Shown: positions 15,500-24,902, counted from the first letter of the stretch. The stretch is 64,000 nt of DNA from Apilactobacillus sp. (GCF_025290035.1 NZ_JAMBKT010000002.1:1-64000); one strand, 5' to 3'. The notes: generated from the sequence alone by a model not told the origin. Translations and numbers: made by a program.

Positions 15500-17536
15500 A
15501 TGAAAGCTAAATTTGATAAGATTTCCTTTATGGGAATGCTAATCACTTTAGGAATTGTCTATGGTGATATTGGTACATCACCACTATATGTAATGAATTC
15601 CATTATTGGTAATGCCGGAAAAATGTCTGACATTAAACCTTTTTATATAATTGGATCCATTTCATTAATCATATGGACTCTTATGGTGATTACCACAATC
15701 AAATACGTATTAATTACCATGCGTGCTGATAACAACGGTGAAGGTGGAATTTTCGCCTTATTCGCATTAGTTAGAAAAAAGGCCAAATGGTTAGTATGGC
15801 CTGCCTTAATTGGTGGTGCCGCACTATTAGCTGATGGGACTCTAACTCCTGCCGTTTCAGTAACTTCTGCTTTGGAAGGCTTGAAAGGACAACATTTTGG
15901 TCCTATCTCATTCAGTAACTCTCAAGAAACTGTTCTAATCATTACATCATTAGTATTATTGGTATTATTCTTAATTCAACGATTTGGAACTGGAATTATT
16001 GGGAATTCATTTGGACCAGTTATGTTAATCTGGTTTTCCTTCCTGGCAATTATGGGGATTGTTAATTTATTAAAATACCCTATTATCTTAAGTGCATTTA
16101 ACCCAATTTACGCGATTGAAATTCTATTTAGTCCCGTTAATAAAGTGGGATTATTCATTTTAGGTAGTGTTTTCCTTGCTACAACCGGTGCTGAGGCACT
16201 TTATTCAGATATGGGACACGTTGGTAAGAAAAACATATATGGTACTTGGCCATTCGTTTACTTCTCTTTAGTAATGAATTACTTAGGTCAAGGTGCTTGG
16301 GTTATTAACAATGCACATAACCCACAATTTGCTCATCTATCAAGTTTGAACCCATTCTATGAAATGCTTCCAGAATCACTACGTGGATTCGCAATTGTAA
16401 TTGCTGCTTTAGCTGCTATCATTGCATCTCAAGCGTTGATTACTGGTTCATTTACATTAGTTGATGAAGCTATTGGTTTGAAGTTCTTACCTAGAATGAT
16501 TGTTAGACATCCAAGCAATGTTAGAAGCCAAATTTACATTTCAACTGTTAACTGGTTCTTATGTATCGTTACTTTCATCGTTGTTTGGGCATTTGGTAGT
16601 TCAGAAAGAATGGAATCAGCTTATGGTTTGGCTATCACGGTTACTATGTTGATGACTACTGTTCTATTATTTGAATACCTATCAGGTAAAATGAGACGCC
16701 TATGGGCATTTTTAATTGCTGCATTCTTTGCAGTAATTGAATTTACATTCTTCATCGCAAGTATTGTTAAATTTGTTCATGGTGGATTCGTTACCCTAAT
16801 CATCATGGGTGTAATCTTAATCATCATGATTCTATGGTACTTCGGTAACAAACGTCGTGACCATTATGAACGTGAAAGCGAATATGTTTCTCTTCTTGAA
16901 TATCGTGATCAATTAACACAATTAAGTGAAGATGAATCAATTCCGCTATACACTTCTAACTTGGTTTACATGACTAAGATTAAGAATGATTATCAAATCA
17001 AACGTAGTACAATGTATTCTATTTTAGATAAGGAACCAAAACGTGCTAAAGTTTACTGGTTCGTTACTGTTAATGAAACAAGTAACCCATACGAAAGTAA
17101 CTACACTGTTGACCTTATCGAAACTAAGAACATTGTAGATGTTCAACTTTACCTTGGATTTAGAAAGCAACAAAGTGTAAGTATTTACCTACATCAAATT
17201 GTTAACTACCTAATCAAACAAGGTGTTATTGATCCACAAAAGCAAACATATAGTTCAACTGGAAAACGTGGTAACGTTGGAGACTTTAAGTTCGTAATTA
17301 TCAATGAACGTCCTTCTGATTTAGCATTAAACTCAGAAATTAACGCCTTTGATAGACAACTTATTTCTGGACGTATCTTCTTACAAAACATTACAGCCTC
17401 CCCTATCTCATGGTATGGACTGGAATTTAGTAATGTAATTGAAGAATCTTCCCCACTATTTATTACAATGCAACATGATCAATATTTAGTTCAAAGAAAG
17501 ATTTATCACTCAATTCATTCCAGACATAATCTATAA
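15500..17536 (+). CDS. kup: Kup-family potassium uptake protein
   Basis: 678 residues. The start is the ATG at 15500 after TGGAGG; the in-frame TTG upstream lies in that ribosome site. The first helix has GIVYGDIGTSPLYVMNS, the Kup signature, followed by DNNGEGGIFALFALVRKK. About twelve helices (to residue 450) are followed by a cytoplasmic C-terminal domain. Kup transporters take up K+ with protons and in lactic acid bacteria are often controlled by c-di-AMP; the cyclase gene cdaA is in this window. I see no ydaO-type riboswitch in the 158-nt leader. Confidence 0.95.
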   Translation: MKAKFDKISFMGMLITLGIVYGDIGTSPLYVMNSIIGNAGKMSDIKPFYIIGSISLIIWTLMVITTIKYVLITMRADNNGEGGIFALFALVRKKAKWLVWPALIGGAALLADGTLTPAVSVTSALEGLKGQHFGPISFSNSQETVLIITSLVLLVLFLIQRFGTGIIGNSFGPVMLIWFSFLAIMGIVNLLKYPIILSAFNPIYAIEILFSPVNKVGLFILGSVFLATTGAEALYSDMGHVGKKNIYGTWPFVYFSLVMNYLGQGAWVINNAHNPQFAHLSSLNPFYEMLPESLRGFAIVIAALAAIIASQALITGSFTLVDEAIGLKFLPRMIVRHPSNVRSQIYISTVNWFLCIVTFIVVWAFGSSERMESAYGLAITVTMLMTTVLLFEYLSGKMRRLWAFLIAAFFAVIEFTFFIASIVKFVHGGFVTLIIMGVILIIMILWYFGNKRRDHYERESEYVSLLEYRDQLTQLSEDESIPLYTSNLVYMTKIKNDYQIKRSTMYSILDKEPKRAKVYWFVTVNETSNPYESNYTVDLIETKNIVDVQLYLGFRKQQSVSIYLHQIVNYLIKQGVIDPQKQTYSSTGKRGNVGDFKFVIINERPSDLALNSEINAFDRQLISGRIFLQNITASPISWYGLEFSNVIEESSPLFITMQHDQYLVQRKIYHSIHSRHNL

Positions 17537-17540
17537 AAAT

Positions 17541-17574
17541 AAAAACACTTATCAAAATTGATAAGTGTTTTTTT
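17541..17574. terminator. Bidirectional terminator, kup and aminotransferase
   Basis: A stem of more than 12 bp (ACACTTATCAA with TTGATAAGTGT) with a 2-4-nt loop and A/T runs either side. Confidence 0.92.
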
Positions 17575-17575
17575 A

Positions 17576-18760
17576 TTACATCATTTCGTTAATAGCAACT
17601 GCCATTCGACGAACTCCTTCATGAATTTGATCATCTTTCATATTTGAGAAGTTCATTCTAAAGGTCCCTGGAATCACTTCATCTGGATAAAAAGGTTCAC
17701 CTGGAACAAAGGCAACGTTATGCTTTACGCAGTTATAGAATAAATCCATTGTGTTAACGTTTCCTGGTACTTCAACCCAGATGAACATCCCACCTTCTGG
17801 ATTACTATGTTTAACCCCTTCAGGGAATTGTGCATCAATTTCATTTAACATCATTGTGGCACGCTTTTTGTATTCGTCTGAAATGGATTGAATGTGCTTA
17901 TCTAAATCATTGTCTTCCATGTATTGAGCGACAATGTATTGAGATAGATTGTCTGAATGTAAATCAGCAGATTGCTTCATAACAACAAAAGCATCAATAA
18001 AATATTTATCAGCAACAATCCAGCCTAGTCTTAGACCAGGAGCTAAAATCTTAGAAAATGTATTCATATAAACTACTGTTCCATTATTATCATAATGCTT
18101 AATTGGTGGAACAACTTCACCAGAATATCTGATTTCTCCATATGGATCATCTTCTAAGATAATAACGTTATGTTTTTCGGCAATTTCAACCATTTTTTGG
18201 CGTCTGTCTGCGGTCATAGTACGACCAGTAGGATTTTGGAAGTTGGGAATTGTATAAATTAATTTAGCTTCTTGATATTCTGTTAGCTTAGCTTCTAACG
18301 CATCCATTAACATCCCATCTTCATCCATATCAATGCCAACTACTTTAGCTCCGTAACTTTTAAATACGTCTAAAGCACATAAGTATGTGGGCTTTTCCAC
18401 TAAGATGACGTCGCCCTCGTTTACCATCATTTTAGCTACTAAATCAATAGATTGTTCAGATCCAGTAGTAATACAAATATTTTCGATGGTAGTATGTACA
18501 AACTTGTTAGTTTGCATTCGATGAGCAATTGATTCTCTTAATTTAGCATTTCCAATTGAAGCGGTATATTGTAATGCATCTTTACCGTATTTATTAAAAA
18601 CTTTATCGGCTGCTTCATGCATCGCTTCTACTGGAAACAATTCTGGTGCCGGCAATCCACCAGCGAATGAAATAATCTCTGGGTCACCTGCGACTTTTAA
18701 GATTTCACCAACCACATCATCATCTAGGTTTGGTACTCTTTTCGAGAATTTAAAATTCAT
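17576..18760 (-). CDS. PLP-dependent aminotransferase (fold type I, class I/II)
   Basis: 394 residues from the ATG at 18760 with GAAGGAGGG 8-9 nt before it. Motifs are FAGGLPAPELFP (33-44), PNFQNPTGRTM, and NTFSKILAPGLRLGW with the PLP lysine. This pattern fits the 2-aminoadipate/aromatic/branched-chain aminotransferases related to LysN and the MocR C-terminal domain. It would move amino groups between amino acids and 2-oxoglutarate in the cytoplasm. No DNA-binding domain is fused, so it is an enzyme rather than a MocR regulator. The exact substrate is not visible. Confidence 0.88.
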   Translation of the reverse strand: MNFKFSKRVPNLDDDVVGEILKVAGDPEIISFAGGLPAPELFPVEAMHEAADKVFNKYGKDALQYTASIGNAKLRESIAHRMQTNKFVHTTIENICITTGSEQSIDLVAKMMVNEGDVILVEKPTYLCALDVFKSYGAKVVGIDMDEDGMLMDALEAKLTEYQEAKLIYTIPNFQNPTGRTMTADRRQKMVEIAEKHNVIILEDDPYGEIRYSGEVVPPIKHYDNNGTVVYMNTFSKILAPGLRLGWIVADKYFIDAFVVMKQSADLHSDNLSQYIVAQYMEDNDLDKHIQSISDEYKKRATMMLNEIDAQFPEGVKHSNPEGGMFIWVEVPGNVNTMDLFYNCVKHNVAFVPGEPFYPDEVIPGTFRMNFSNMKDDQIHEGVRRMAVAINEMM

Positions 18761-18853
18761 AATCAATTCCCTCCTTCTGTATTATTTTTTAACTTATAAA
18801 TAAGTTAAGACTAATATAGACCTAATTAATTCATTTTACAATCATCTATTTTA

Positions 18854-19114
18854 TTAAATTAAGAACAAAATACTTCCGATTAACATCACTAAATGAATCA
18901 AAAGCAAAATTTGACGATATAAGGCCCTTTCTTTTTTTCTATGGGTAAATATGTATAATACATAAATAATCGTCATTAAAGCTGCAATAAATGCGGTTAA
19001 AAAGAAACCGACTTTCATCATCACTAAATTCCCACTAAGTCCACTCAAAATAAAAATAAATGGAAAAATATAGATTGCGATATTTAATAATAATTCTTTA
19101 ACAATTGGTTTCAT
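18854..19114 (-). CDS. Small three-helix membrane protein, unknown
   Basis: 86 residues. Hydrophobic segments at about 8-25, 32-54 and 66-86 are linked by a basic loop (HRKKERALYRQ), so the N-terminus is probably outside or the protein inserts as a small hairpin-plus-one. The family is not recognised. GGGAG precedes the ATG. It is probably a single-gene unit. Confidence 0.6.
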   Translation of the reverse strand: MKPIVKELLLNIAIYIFPFIFILSGLSGNLVMMKVGFFLTAFIAALMTIIYVLYIFTHRKKERALYRQILLLIHLVMLIGSILFLI

Positions 19115-19230
19115 AATATTAAAAACTCCCTAATTTTTTGGTTTCGTAAATCAGCTATAAGCACTTTCAAATCGTTATAATAATAACATATTAAAGCATT
19201 TATTTTTTTAATCTTTTTGCCAGATTTATA

Positions 19231-19259
19231 TTGTCATCGACTATCTCATCCTTTATAAT
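19231..19259 (+). promoter_or_regulatory. Near-consensus promoter with no protein gene behind it
   Basis: TTGTCA (19231-19236), exactly 17 bp, then TATAAT (19254-19259). The next plus-strand signal is the terminator at 19348-19387, which makes a 120-nt transcription unit. Confidence 0.7.
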
Positions 19260-19265
19260 ATGAGA

Positions 19266-19387
19266 TACATATTCAAGTCATCCCACTAAATGTTGCTTGT
19301 TATTTTGCTATTATTTTTTCGCAACAAACGATGTGGACACATATTACAAAAGGACGTCATCAACCTACCGATGACGTCCTTTTTTTA
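19266..19387 (+). ncRNA. Candidate small RNA (about 120 nt)
   Basis: A strong promoter upstream and a strong terminator hairpin at the end bracket about 120 nt without a plausible ORF. Inside, CCAC and TGTTGC (19283-19297) can pair with GCAACA and GTGG (19321-19337), giving an internal hairpin with a U-rich loop, followed by a single-stranded linker and the terminator. It matches no RNA family I know. The transcript ends facing the convergent gene at 19388. This is a prediction from signals only. Confidence 0.5.
19348..19387. terminator. Strong terminator, small RNA and convergent gene
   Basis: AAAGGACGTCATC pairs perfectly with GATGACGTCCTTT (13 bp) around AACCTACC, with T runs on both strands. 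Confidence 0.93.
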
Positions 19388-19708
19388 TTATCCAATGTGG
19401 TTTTCTTTCAAAATCAATTGAAACTCTTTTTCAATATCTTCAGTTCTTTCCCATTCTTCAAAGTGATCCATGCTTTCATCAGGCATTGTATAAGTTTGAT
19501 TAATATAAGCTTCATACTTAATCACATGTTCAGAGTGTGGAATGTTCAACTGAAGAATACGGACTTCTTTAATAAATCCTCTTTCGGCTGCTAATTCCGC
19601 TCTCCCGTTTTGAACCATATTACTAATTTCCATATACTTAGTTCCGTCCAAACGGGTTATTTGTTCAATTAAATCTAAGGTTTCATGACTCTTATATTCT
19701 GTTGCCAT
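19388..19708 (-). CDS. Small acidic hypothetical protein
   Basis: 106 residues, acidic, soluble. No family recognised. It looks mostly alpha-helical with a central strand pair (EVRILQLNIPHSEHVIKYEAYI). AGGGAGATTAAATTAG precedes the ATG. It lies just downstream of tagH on the same strand, separated by the tagH terminator. Confidence 0.65.
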   Translation of the reverse strand: MATEYKSHETLDLIEQITRLDGTKYMEISNMVQNGRAELAAERGFIKEVRILQLNIPHSEHVIKYEAYINQTYTMPDESMDHFEEWERTEDIEKEFQLILKENHIG

Positions 19709-19727
19709 CTAATTTAATCTCCCTTCG

Positions 19728-19758
19728 CAAAAAAAATCCGACTACGCGGATTTTTTTA
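19728..19758 (-). terminator. Terminator of tagH
   Basis: AAAATCCG pairs with CGGATTTT around ACTACG, with a T run on the minus strand; it overlaps the tagH stop codon. Confidence 0.85.
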
Positions 19759-20895
19759 TCTAATCACTGATTTAATTTCAGTTTTCTTATGTTTTTTAAC
19801 TGTCTTCTTCTTAGCATTATCTTTTTCAACACCCTTAGGTAAAACTAGCTTCTTAGTTGGTTTTACAATTGATGATGGTTGATCAATAATGTGATGTAAT
19901 GGATGACCAGAAACATTCACTAATGAGAAGAATAAAGTAGCAATAGTTACTAACCATGTGAATAGAACTGCAGTCTTTGGCATCTTTTCACTAATAACTG
20001 AACCGTAAAAACGTTTCTTCACAGTTGCTGAAACATGCTTATCTTCTGGATGTTCAACACGTTCTTCATCAGTAACTTGTCTTTGATATTCATCAATATC
20101 GAAGTCTTTTTGAATTTGTTTTTGTTCAGCTTCAAATTTAGCTTTATCTTTCTTTGAAAGCTTCTTAAACCATTCAATAAATTCACGATACTTAGTAGTT
20201 ACTTCTTGAGTTTCACCAATCATTTTTAACTTACCATAATTGATCCATGCAACACGGTCACATAAGAATTCAATTTGTTTTAATGAATGAGAAACGAAAA
20301 TAATAGTCTTACCTTGTGCTTTAAAATCAGCAATCTTATCTACACACTTTTGATAGAAAGTATCATCCCCAACAGACAATGCTTCATCAATAATTAAAAT
20401 ATCAGGATTAATGTGAACCGCAATTGAGAAACCTAAACGTGACTTCATACCACTTGAATAGCTCTTAACTGGTTGATCTACGAAATCACCAATATCAGCG
20501 AATGAAACGATATCATCCATTAAGTCATCAATTTGTTCATTAGTTAATCCTTGCATTAATGATTTCAAACGAATGTTTTCACGACCAGTAAGGTTCTTTC
20601 TTAAACCTGCACTAATTGCGACGATTGATGTATCCCCTTTAACATCAACCCAACCAGTAGTTTGAGGAATGATTCCTGAAATGATGTTAGAAATGGTAGA
20701 TTTACCTGAACCATTAACACCAATTAGCCCTAAAGCTTCTCCTGATTTAACTTCAAATGAAACACCCATTAAAGACCAGAAATGAGGAACATCAGTCTTA
20801 ATTGAGAAAAATGATTTTAGTTTATCGGTTTGTGTCTTAAACAAATCGTATTCTTTGGTTACGTTTTGTACCTTAATCTTGTAATCTTCAGACAT
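19756..20895 (-). CDS. tagH: Teichoic acid export ABC transporter ATP-binding protein TagH
   Basis: 379 residues. The ABC domain (1-245) has Walker A GVNGSGKST (about 59-67), signature YSSGMKSRLGFS, Walker B ILIIDEALSVGD and a switch His in VSHS. The FWSLMGVSFEVKSGEALGLIG start is typical of the polysaccharide/teichoic acid exporter subfamily. A charged linker is followed by one membrane helix (about 312-330) and an extracytoplasmic basic tail, the TagH layout. It would drive export of wall teichoic acid across the membrane with the permease TagG. No tagG gene is adjacent or elsewhere in the window, which is unusual. Confidence 0.93.
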   Translation of the reverse strand: MSEDYKIKVQNVTKEYDLFKTQTDKLKSFFSIKTDVPHFWSLMGVSFEVKSGEALGLIGVNGSGKSTISNIISGIIPQTTGWVDVKGDTSIVAISAGLRKNLTGRENIRLKSLMQGLTNEQIDDLMDDIVSFADIGDFVDQPVKSYSSGMKSRLGFSIAVHINPDILIIDEALSVGDDTFYQKCVDKIADFKAQGKTIIFVSHSLKQIEFLCDRVAWINYGKLKMIGETQEVTTKYREFIEWFKKLSKKDKAKFEAEQKQIQKDFDIDEYQRQVTDEERVEHPEDKHVSATVKKRFYGSVISEKMPKTAVLFTWLVTIATLFFSLVNVSGHPLHHIIDQPSSIVKPTKKLVLPKGVEKDNAKKKTVKKHKKTEIKSVIR

Positions 20896-20962
20896 TTTTA
20901 ATACTTCCTAATTAATTTATTTCGATTTAATCATTATAAAACTAACTACTAATTATATCAAA

Positions 20963-22633
20963 TTAATAAAATAGTAGTGCTTTTCCAGAAATCCAGTAAC
21001 TCTTGTTGTTTAGCACAATTCTGTACCAAGTTGTGTTGTACTTAGTTCTAATTCCCTTGCAGTTAATTTCAACTTTAAAGTCCTTTGGAACCTTTACTTG
21101 AGACCAACTGATCTTTTTAACATTCTTATATGAACCTGGAATGTGATTATTTAAATCATACTTTCCATAATGATTTAAGTATCCGTATCCTGAATATTTA
21201 AAGTATTGCGCTGGCTTATTTATTTTTTTAACAGCTGTCTTTTTGGCGGCAGTCTTTGTTGTGGTTTTCTTTACGGTTTTTTTATTAGTTGTCTTGCTGG
21301 TATCTTTTTTAGTAGTATCTGTATTCTTTTGAGTAGCTGATACATAAGTAACGTCAACTTGATTAATCCAAACATTACCAAGTTGACCAACTGAAATTTG
21401 GTACCAAGTATTAGTGGTTCCATTTACAGTTGAAGTGGCAACTTCTTGAATGGAGTATTCCATCCCCTTCATTCCCGTAGTTTTTGAAACTCGTTTTGAT
21501 AATTGAGGTGTACCAAATACGTTACTGTATAATTGACGGTAGTCACCCTTAATCTTAACTTTGTTGCTATCATTTGAGTAATTAACTAATGGGAAATTAA
21601 GCGCTGATGAGTATACCCAATATTTAGTACCGTTCTTGCTAAAACTAATACGGTACCAAGTTGTTGCTGCCCCTTTATAAGTACGAACCGCTAAACAATC
21701 GACATAAACTGTAGATCCAGCTGCTGCACTATTTTCCCATGCTGCAGTTGTATTCTTCTTTCTAGTATCTTTGACATGAGTATATAGTTTGTACTTATTA
21801 AAGTTAGATGACAATTGAACCGTTTCGTTAGTATTTCCACCAGTATAATTAGCAGTGGCTAACACTTTCGCCGCTGGCTTTTTATTAGCAGTATTATTAG
21901 TGGTGTTGTTAGTAGTATTTGTATTTGTTGTAGTACCTGTACCATTACCATCAAGTGACAATAGATTATATTGATTAATTACATTAATCAATTTAGTAGC
22001 ATAAGCTGGGTCAGTTGCGTAACCATCAGCTTGAATGTTTTTGGCAGCTTGAATTCCATCTGTTGCTTGTGATCTAAATACATTGGCATATCTACTATTT
22101 TGAATTAAAAATGTTGCATATCCTTGCAAACTATCCATTAATGTTGGATATGAAGCAAAAGTAGAGTTAGTAACATAGTATCCATTGGAACCATATTCCC
22201 CTGTAGTCGTATTGTAACCTTGACCGTTAGTAGATTTAATTCCAAATAAGTTATTTGATTGTTGTGTTAAAGTGCTTTGTCCATATCCACTTTCTAATGC
22301 TGCTTGAGCAACCATTAATGATGGATATAAATTATTACTATTGGCAATTTGTTGAGCAATTGGTGAAATCGTTGAAATGAAATTATCATATGTTAGTTGA
22401 TTTCCCAAGATATTAGTATTATTTAAAATACTACTTGCTTGTGCGACGGAAGTATTATTATTGCTATTGCTGCTGTTGTTACTTGCAGCTTGTGAGCTAA
22501 CATTGCTTCCGCTATTAATCAATGGAACAACGGAGCTTCCATCCGCATACGCTTTATAAATATGTCCAGTTGATAGAACCAATCCCGCTGTCAGCGCATA
22601 AAGTATTGACTTGGTCATTAGTTTCTTTCTCAT
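20963..22633 (-). CDS. Secreted GH73 N-acetylglucosaminidase with C-terminal SH3/GW-like modules
   Basis: 556 residues. The signal peptide probably ends at AYA (28-30), followed by a Ser/Asn-rich linker. The GH73 domain (about 82-225) has the catalytic Glu114 in AALESGYGQS, then NNLFGIKS and YATDPAYATKLINVI. An Asn/Thr-rich linker leads to two SH3-like repeats (about 260-435), a Lys/Thr-rich spacer (436-475) and a third repeat (476-556). GH73 enzymes cleave the N-acetylglucosaminyl bond of peptidoglycan and act in cell separation. The 40-residue peptide gene lies 27 nt upstream on the same strand. Confidence 0.92.
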   Translation of the reverse strand: MRKKLMTKSILYALTAGLVLSTGHIYKAYADGSSVVPLINSGSNVSSQAASNNSSNSNNNTSVAQASSILNNTNILGNQLTYDNFISTISPIAQQIANSNNLYPSLMVAQAALESGYGQSTLTQQSNNLFGIKSTNGQGYNTTTGEYGSNGYYVTNSTFASYPTLMDSLQGYATFLIQNSRYANVFRSQATDGIQAAKNIQADGYATDPAYATKLINVINQYNLLSLDGNGTGTTTNTNTTNNTTNNTANKKPAAKVLATANYTGGNTNETVQLSSNFNKYKLYTHVKDTRKKNTTAAWENSAAAGSTVYVDCLAVRTYKGAATTWYRISFSKNGTKYWVYSSALNFPLVNYSNDSNKVKIKGDYRQLYSNVFGTPQLSKRVSKTTGMKGMEYSIQEVATSTVNGTTNTWYQISVGQLGNVWINQVDVTYVSATQKNTDTTKKDTSKTTNKKTVKKTTTKTAAKKTAVKKINKPAQYFKYSGYGYLNHYGKYDLNNHIPGSYKNVKKISWSQVKVPKDFKVEINCKGIRTKYNTTWYRIVLNNKSYWISGKALLFY

Positions 22634-22660
22634 AATTAATATCTCTCCATTTTTACTCTA

Positions 22661-22783
22661 TTATCGTTTAATTCCACGCTTGTTAGCGTTTAAACGATTA
22701 TGCTGTTCTTTAAACTTATCAAAAGTTTTATCAGCTTTAGCTTGTTTTTTTGAATTATCTTTTGTTTTCTTAGTATATTTCAT
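22661..22783 (-). CDS. Small basic peptide (40 residues), unknown
   Basis: An ATG at 22783 follows GGGAGTG at 7 nt and reads to TAA at 22661. The product starts MKYTKKTKDNSKKQAKADK and ends RLNANKRGIKR, with about one third Lys/Arg and no membrane segment. It lies 27 nt before the GH73 gene and is probably in the same transcript. The ribosome site and codon use support translation. It might bind RNA or ribosomes, but that is only suggested by charge. Confidence 0.6.
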   Translation of the reverse strand: MKYTKKTKDNSKKQAKADKTFDKFKEQHNRLNANKRGIKR

Positions 22784-22842
22784 AAAAAAACACTCCCAAT
22801 TAGCAATTATAACATGTTCATAGTTAAATTAATAAACTCCAA

Positions 22843-22875
22843 ACAAAAAAGATGCTGTAAAAGCATCTTTTTTTA
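22843..22875 (-). terminator. Terminator of glmS
   Basis: GATGCT (22851-22856) pairs with AGCATC (22862-22867), extended by A/T flanks, with a T run on the minus strand. Confidence 0.88.
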
Positions 22876-24699
22876 TTATTGAACTGTAACACTCTTAGCA
22901 AGGTTTCTTGGATGATCAACATCAAGACCCTTGTTTAAACTAGTGTAATATGCAAGTAGTTGTGCAGGAATAACACTTAGTAGTGGAGTTAATAGTTCAT
23001 CTACATCTGGAACCACAATGTCATCGTTTTCTTTTGATAGTGATTCGGTAGCGATAGTAATAGCCTTAGCTCCACGTGCCATTGTTTCTTCTAGGTTACT
23101 TCTAGTTAATCCAGCAGTATTTGATTGAGTAATAATTCCAACAACAGGAGTGTCTTCTTCAATCAAAGCAATAGTACCGTGTTTCAATTCTCCAGAAGCG
23201 AATCCTTCAGCTAAAATGTATGAAATTTCTTTTAATTTTAGTGATGATTCTAGTGAAACGAAGTAATCGATACCTCTACCAATGTAGAATGCACGGTTAG
23301 CGTCAGCAAAATATTTCTTTGAAATTTCGTTAATTGTTTCTTTTTCATCAACAATTGATTGCATACCAGTTGCAACAAAACCTAATTGTTGTTTTAAGTT
23401 AAAGTCCTTCGCCTTAGCGATACCTTCAGATTCACCTAAAGCCTTAGCTAAAATAGCTTCAACAGTAATTTGAGCTGTGTAAGCTTTAGTAGAAGCCACT
23501 GAAATTTCAGGACCCGCATGTAGTAGCAATGTGTAGTTAGATTCACGTGATAATGTTGAGTTAGCAACGTTAGTAATTGTTAAACTCTTGTAGTTCAAGT
23601 GATTTAGGTTAACTAATACTTCACGACTATCTGCAGTTTCTCCACTTTGACTTAAGAAAATGAAGAATGGATTCTTTGATAATAATGGCATGTTGTAAGC
23701 AAATTCAGAAGAAACGTGAACTTCAGTAGGAACTTCAGCAAGTTTTTCGAATAATTCCTTACCAACTAGTCCTGCATGGTAACTAGTACCAGCAGCGATA
23801 ATGTATAGACGATCTGATTGCTTCATTGCATCTAATAAGTCTTCTTGAACTACTGGAGTACCATCTTCGTTTAGGTATTCAGCAGAAAGTTTTCTCATTA
23901 CATTTGGTTGTTCATCGATTTCCTTTAGCATGTAGTATGGGTAAGTTCCCTTGTCAGTATCACTGGCGTCAATATCTACATGGAATGGTTTTCTGTCATT
24001 TACAACATCCCCATTCTTGTCTTCGATAACAACTGAATCAGGTTTAACAGTAACGAAGTCACCATCATCAAGTTCTAAGAAGTCATGAGTAATGTTTAGC
24101 ATAGCTAGAGAATCAGAACATACAACGTTGCAGTCTTCTCCTAAACCAATCAATAGAGGACTCTTATTCTTTGCTACATAAATAGTGTCTGGTTCTTCAC
24201 GATCCATTAATTGGAAAGCGTATGAAGCACCCTTAAGTAGTGATAATGCTTTCTTGAATGCATGCTTAGCATCTAGATTTTCTTTAACTGCAAAGTAATC
24301 AACTAATTGAACAACTACTTCTGTATCAGTTTGTGATGTGAATTCTACATCACTTAGATATTCTTCCTTTAATTCACGGTAGTTTTCGATAACTCCATTG
24401 TGAACAAGATAGAAACGGTTGTCTTGTGAGAAGTGAGGATGTGCATTTTCAACAGTTACTCCACCATGAGTTGCCCATCTAGTATGAGCAATTCCAGCAC
24501 TTCCATTGATGTCCATGTCACTAACAGCATCTCTTAGGTTGCTAATAGCACCTGTTCTCTTAACAAGATAGTCTTTATTTCCTTCGTCATTCACATAAAG
24601 TCCAGCTGAATCGTAACCACGATATTCTAGCTTTTGTAAACCGTTAACTAAAATATCAACAGCTTTTTTGTTTCCTGTTACCCCAACAATTCCACACAT
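22876..24699 (-). CDS. glmS: Glutamine-fructose-6-phosphate aminotransferase
   Basis: 607 residues. The N-terminal class II amidotransferase domain starts MCGIVGVTG with nucleophile Cys2 and has HTRWATHG and NGVIENY. Two SIS sugar-isomerase domains follow (about 285-425 and 455-595), with GTSYHAG and SQSGETADS, and the end HPRNLAKSVTVQ. It makes glucosamine-6-phosphate from fructose-6-phosphate and glutamine, the first step to UDP-GlcNAc. The leader lacks a recognisable glmS ribozyme core and instead carries TTGGTATA-type repeats, which suggests repressor control. Confidence 0.97.
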   Translation of the reverse strand: MCGIVGVTGNKKAVDILVNGLQKLEYRGYDSAGLYVNDEGNKDYLVKRTGAISNLRDAVSDMDINGSAGIAHTRWATHGGVTVENAHPHFSQDNRFYLVHNGVIENYRELKEEYLSDVEFTSQTDTEVVVQLVDYFAVKENLDAKHAFKKALSLLKGASYAFQLMDREEPDTIYVAKNKSPLLIGLGEDCNVVCSDSLAMLNITHDFLELDDGDFVTVKPDSVVIEDKNGDVVNDRKPFHVDIDASDTDKGTYPYYMLKEIDEQPNVMRKLSAEYLNEDGTPVVQEDLLDAMKQSDRLYIIAAGTSYHAGLVGKELFEKLAEVPTEVHVSSEFAYNMPLLSKNPFFIFLSQSGETADSREVLVNLNHLNYKSLTITNVANSTLSRESNYTLLLHAGPEISVASTKAYTAQITVEAILAKALGESEGIAKAKDFNLKQQLGFVATGMQSIVDEKETINEISKKYFADANRAFYIGRGIDYFVSLESSLKLKEISYILAEGFASGELKHGTIALIEEDTPVVGIITQSNTAGLTRSNLEETMARGAKAITIATESLSKENDDIVVPDVDELLTPLLSVIPAQLLAYYTSLNKGLDVDHPRNLAKSVTVQ

Positions 24700-24807
24700 A
24701 TTAATTTTCCTTTCGAATTTAATTAAGTTATTTTATTTTTCATTTTATTATCATTTTTTTGACATATTCTAGAGTACAAGTTTTATGTCCAGTTGTCAAT
24801 TGATAAA

Positions 24808-24860
24808 TATCAAATTGGTATAGTTTATCAATAACTGTATTTTATACCAATATATCAATA
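24808..24860. promoter_or_regulatory. TTGGTATA inverted sites upstream of glmS (NagR-like operators)
   Basis: AATTGGTATAG (24813-24823) and TATACCAAT (24843-24851) face each other. The core resembles operators of HutC-subfamily GntR regulators (NagR/DasR), which control glmS and nagAB in related bacteria. A minus-strand TTGACA (24794-24799) is just downstream and could be the glmS -35, though no good -10 is placed behind it. Assignment is by motif similarity. Confidence 0.45.
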
Positions 24861-24902
24861 TTATAAAGCATTATGCAGTATCTATCTTTAGAAAAAATTA
24901 AT

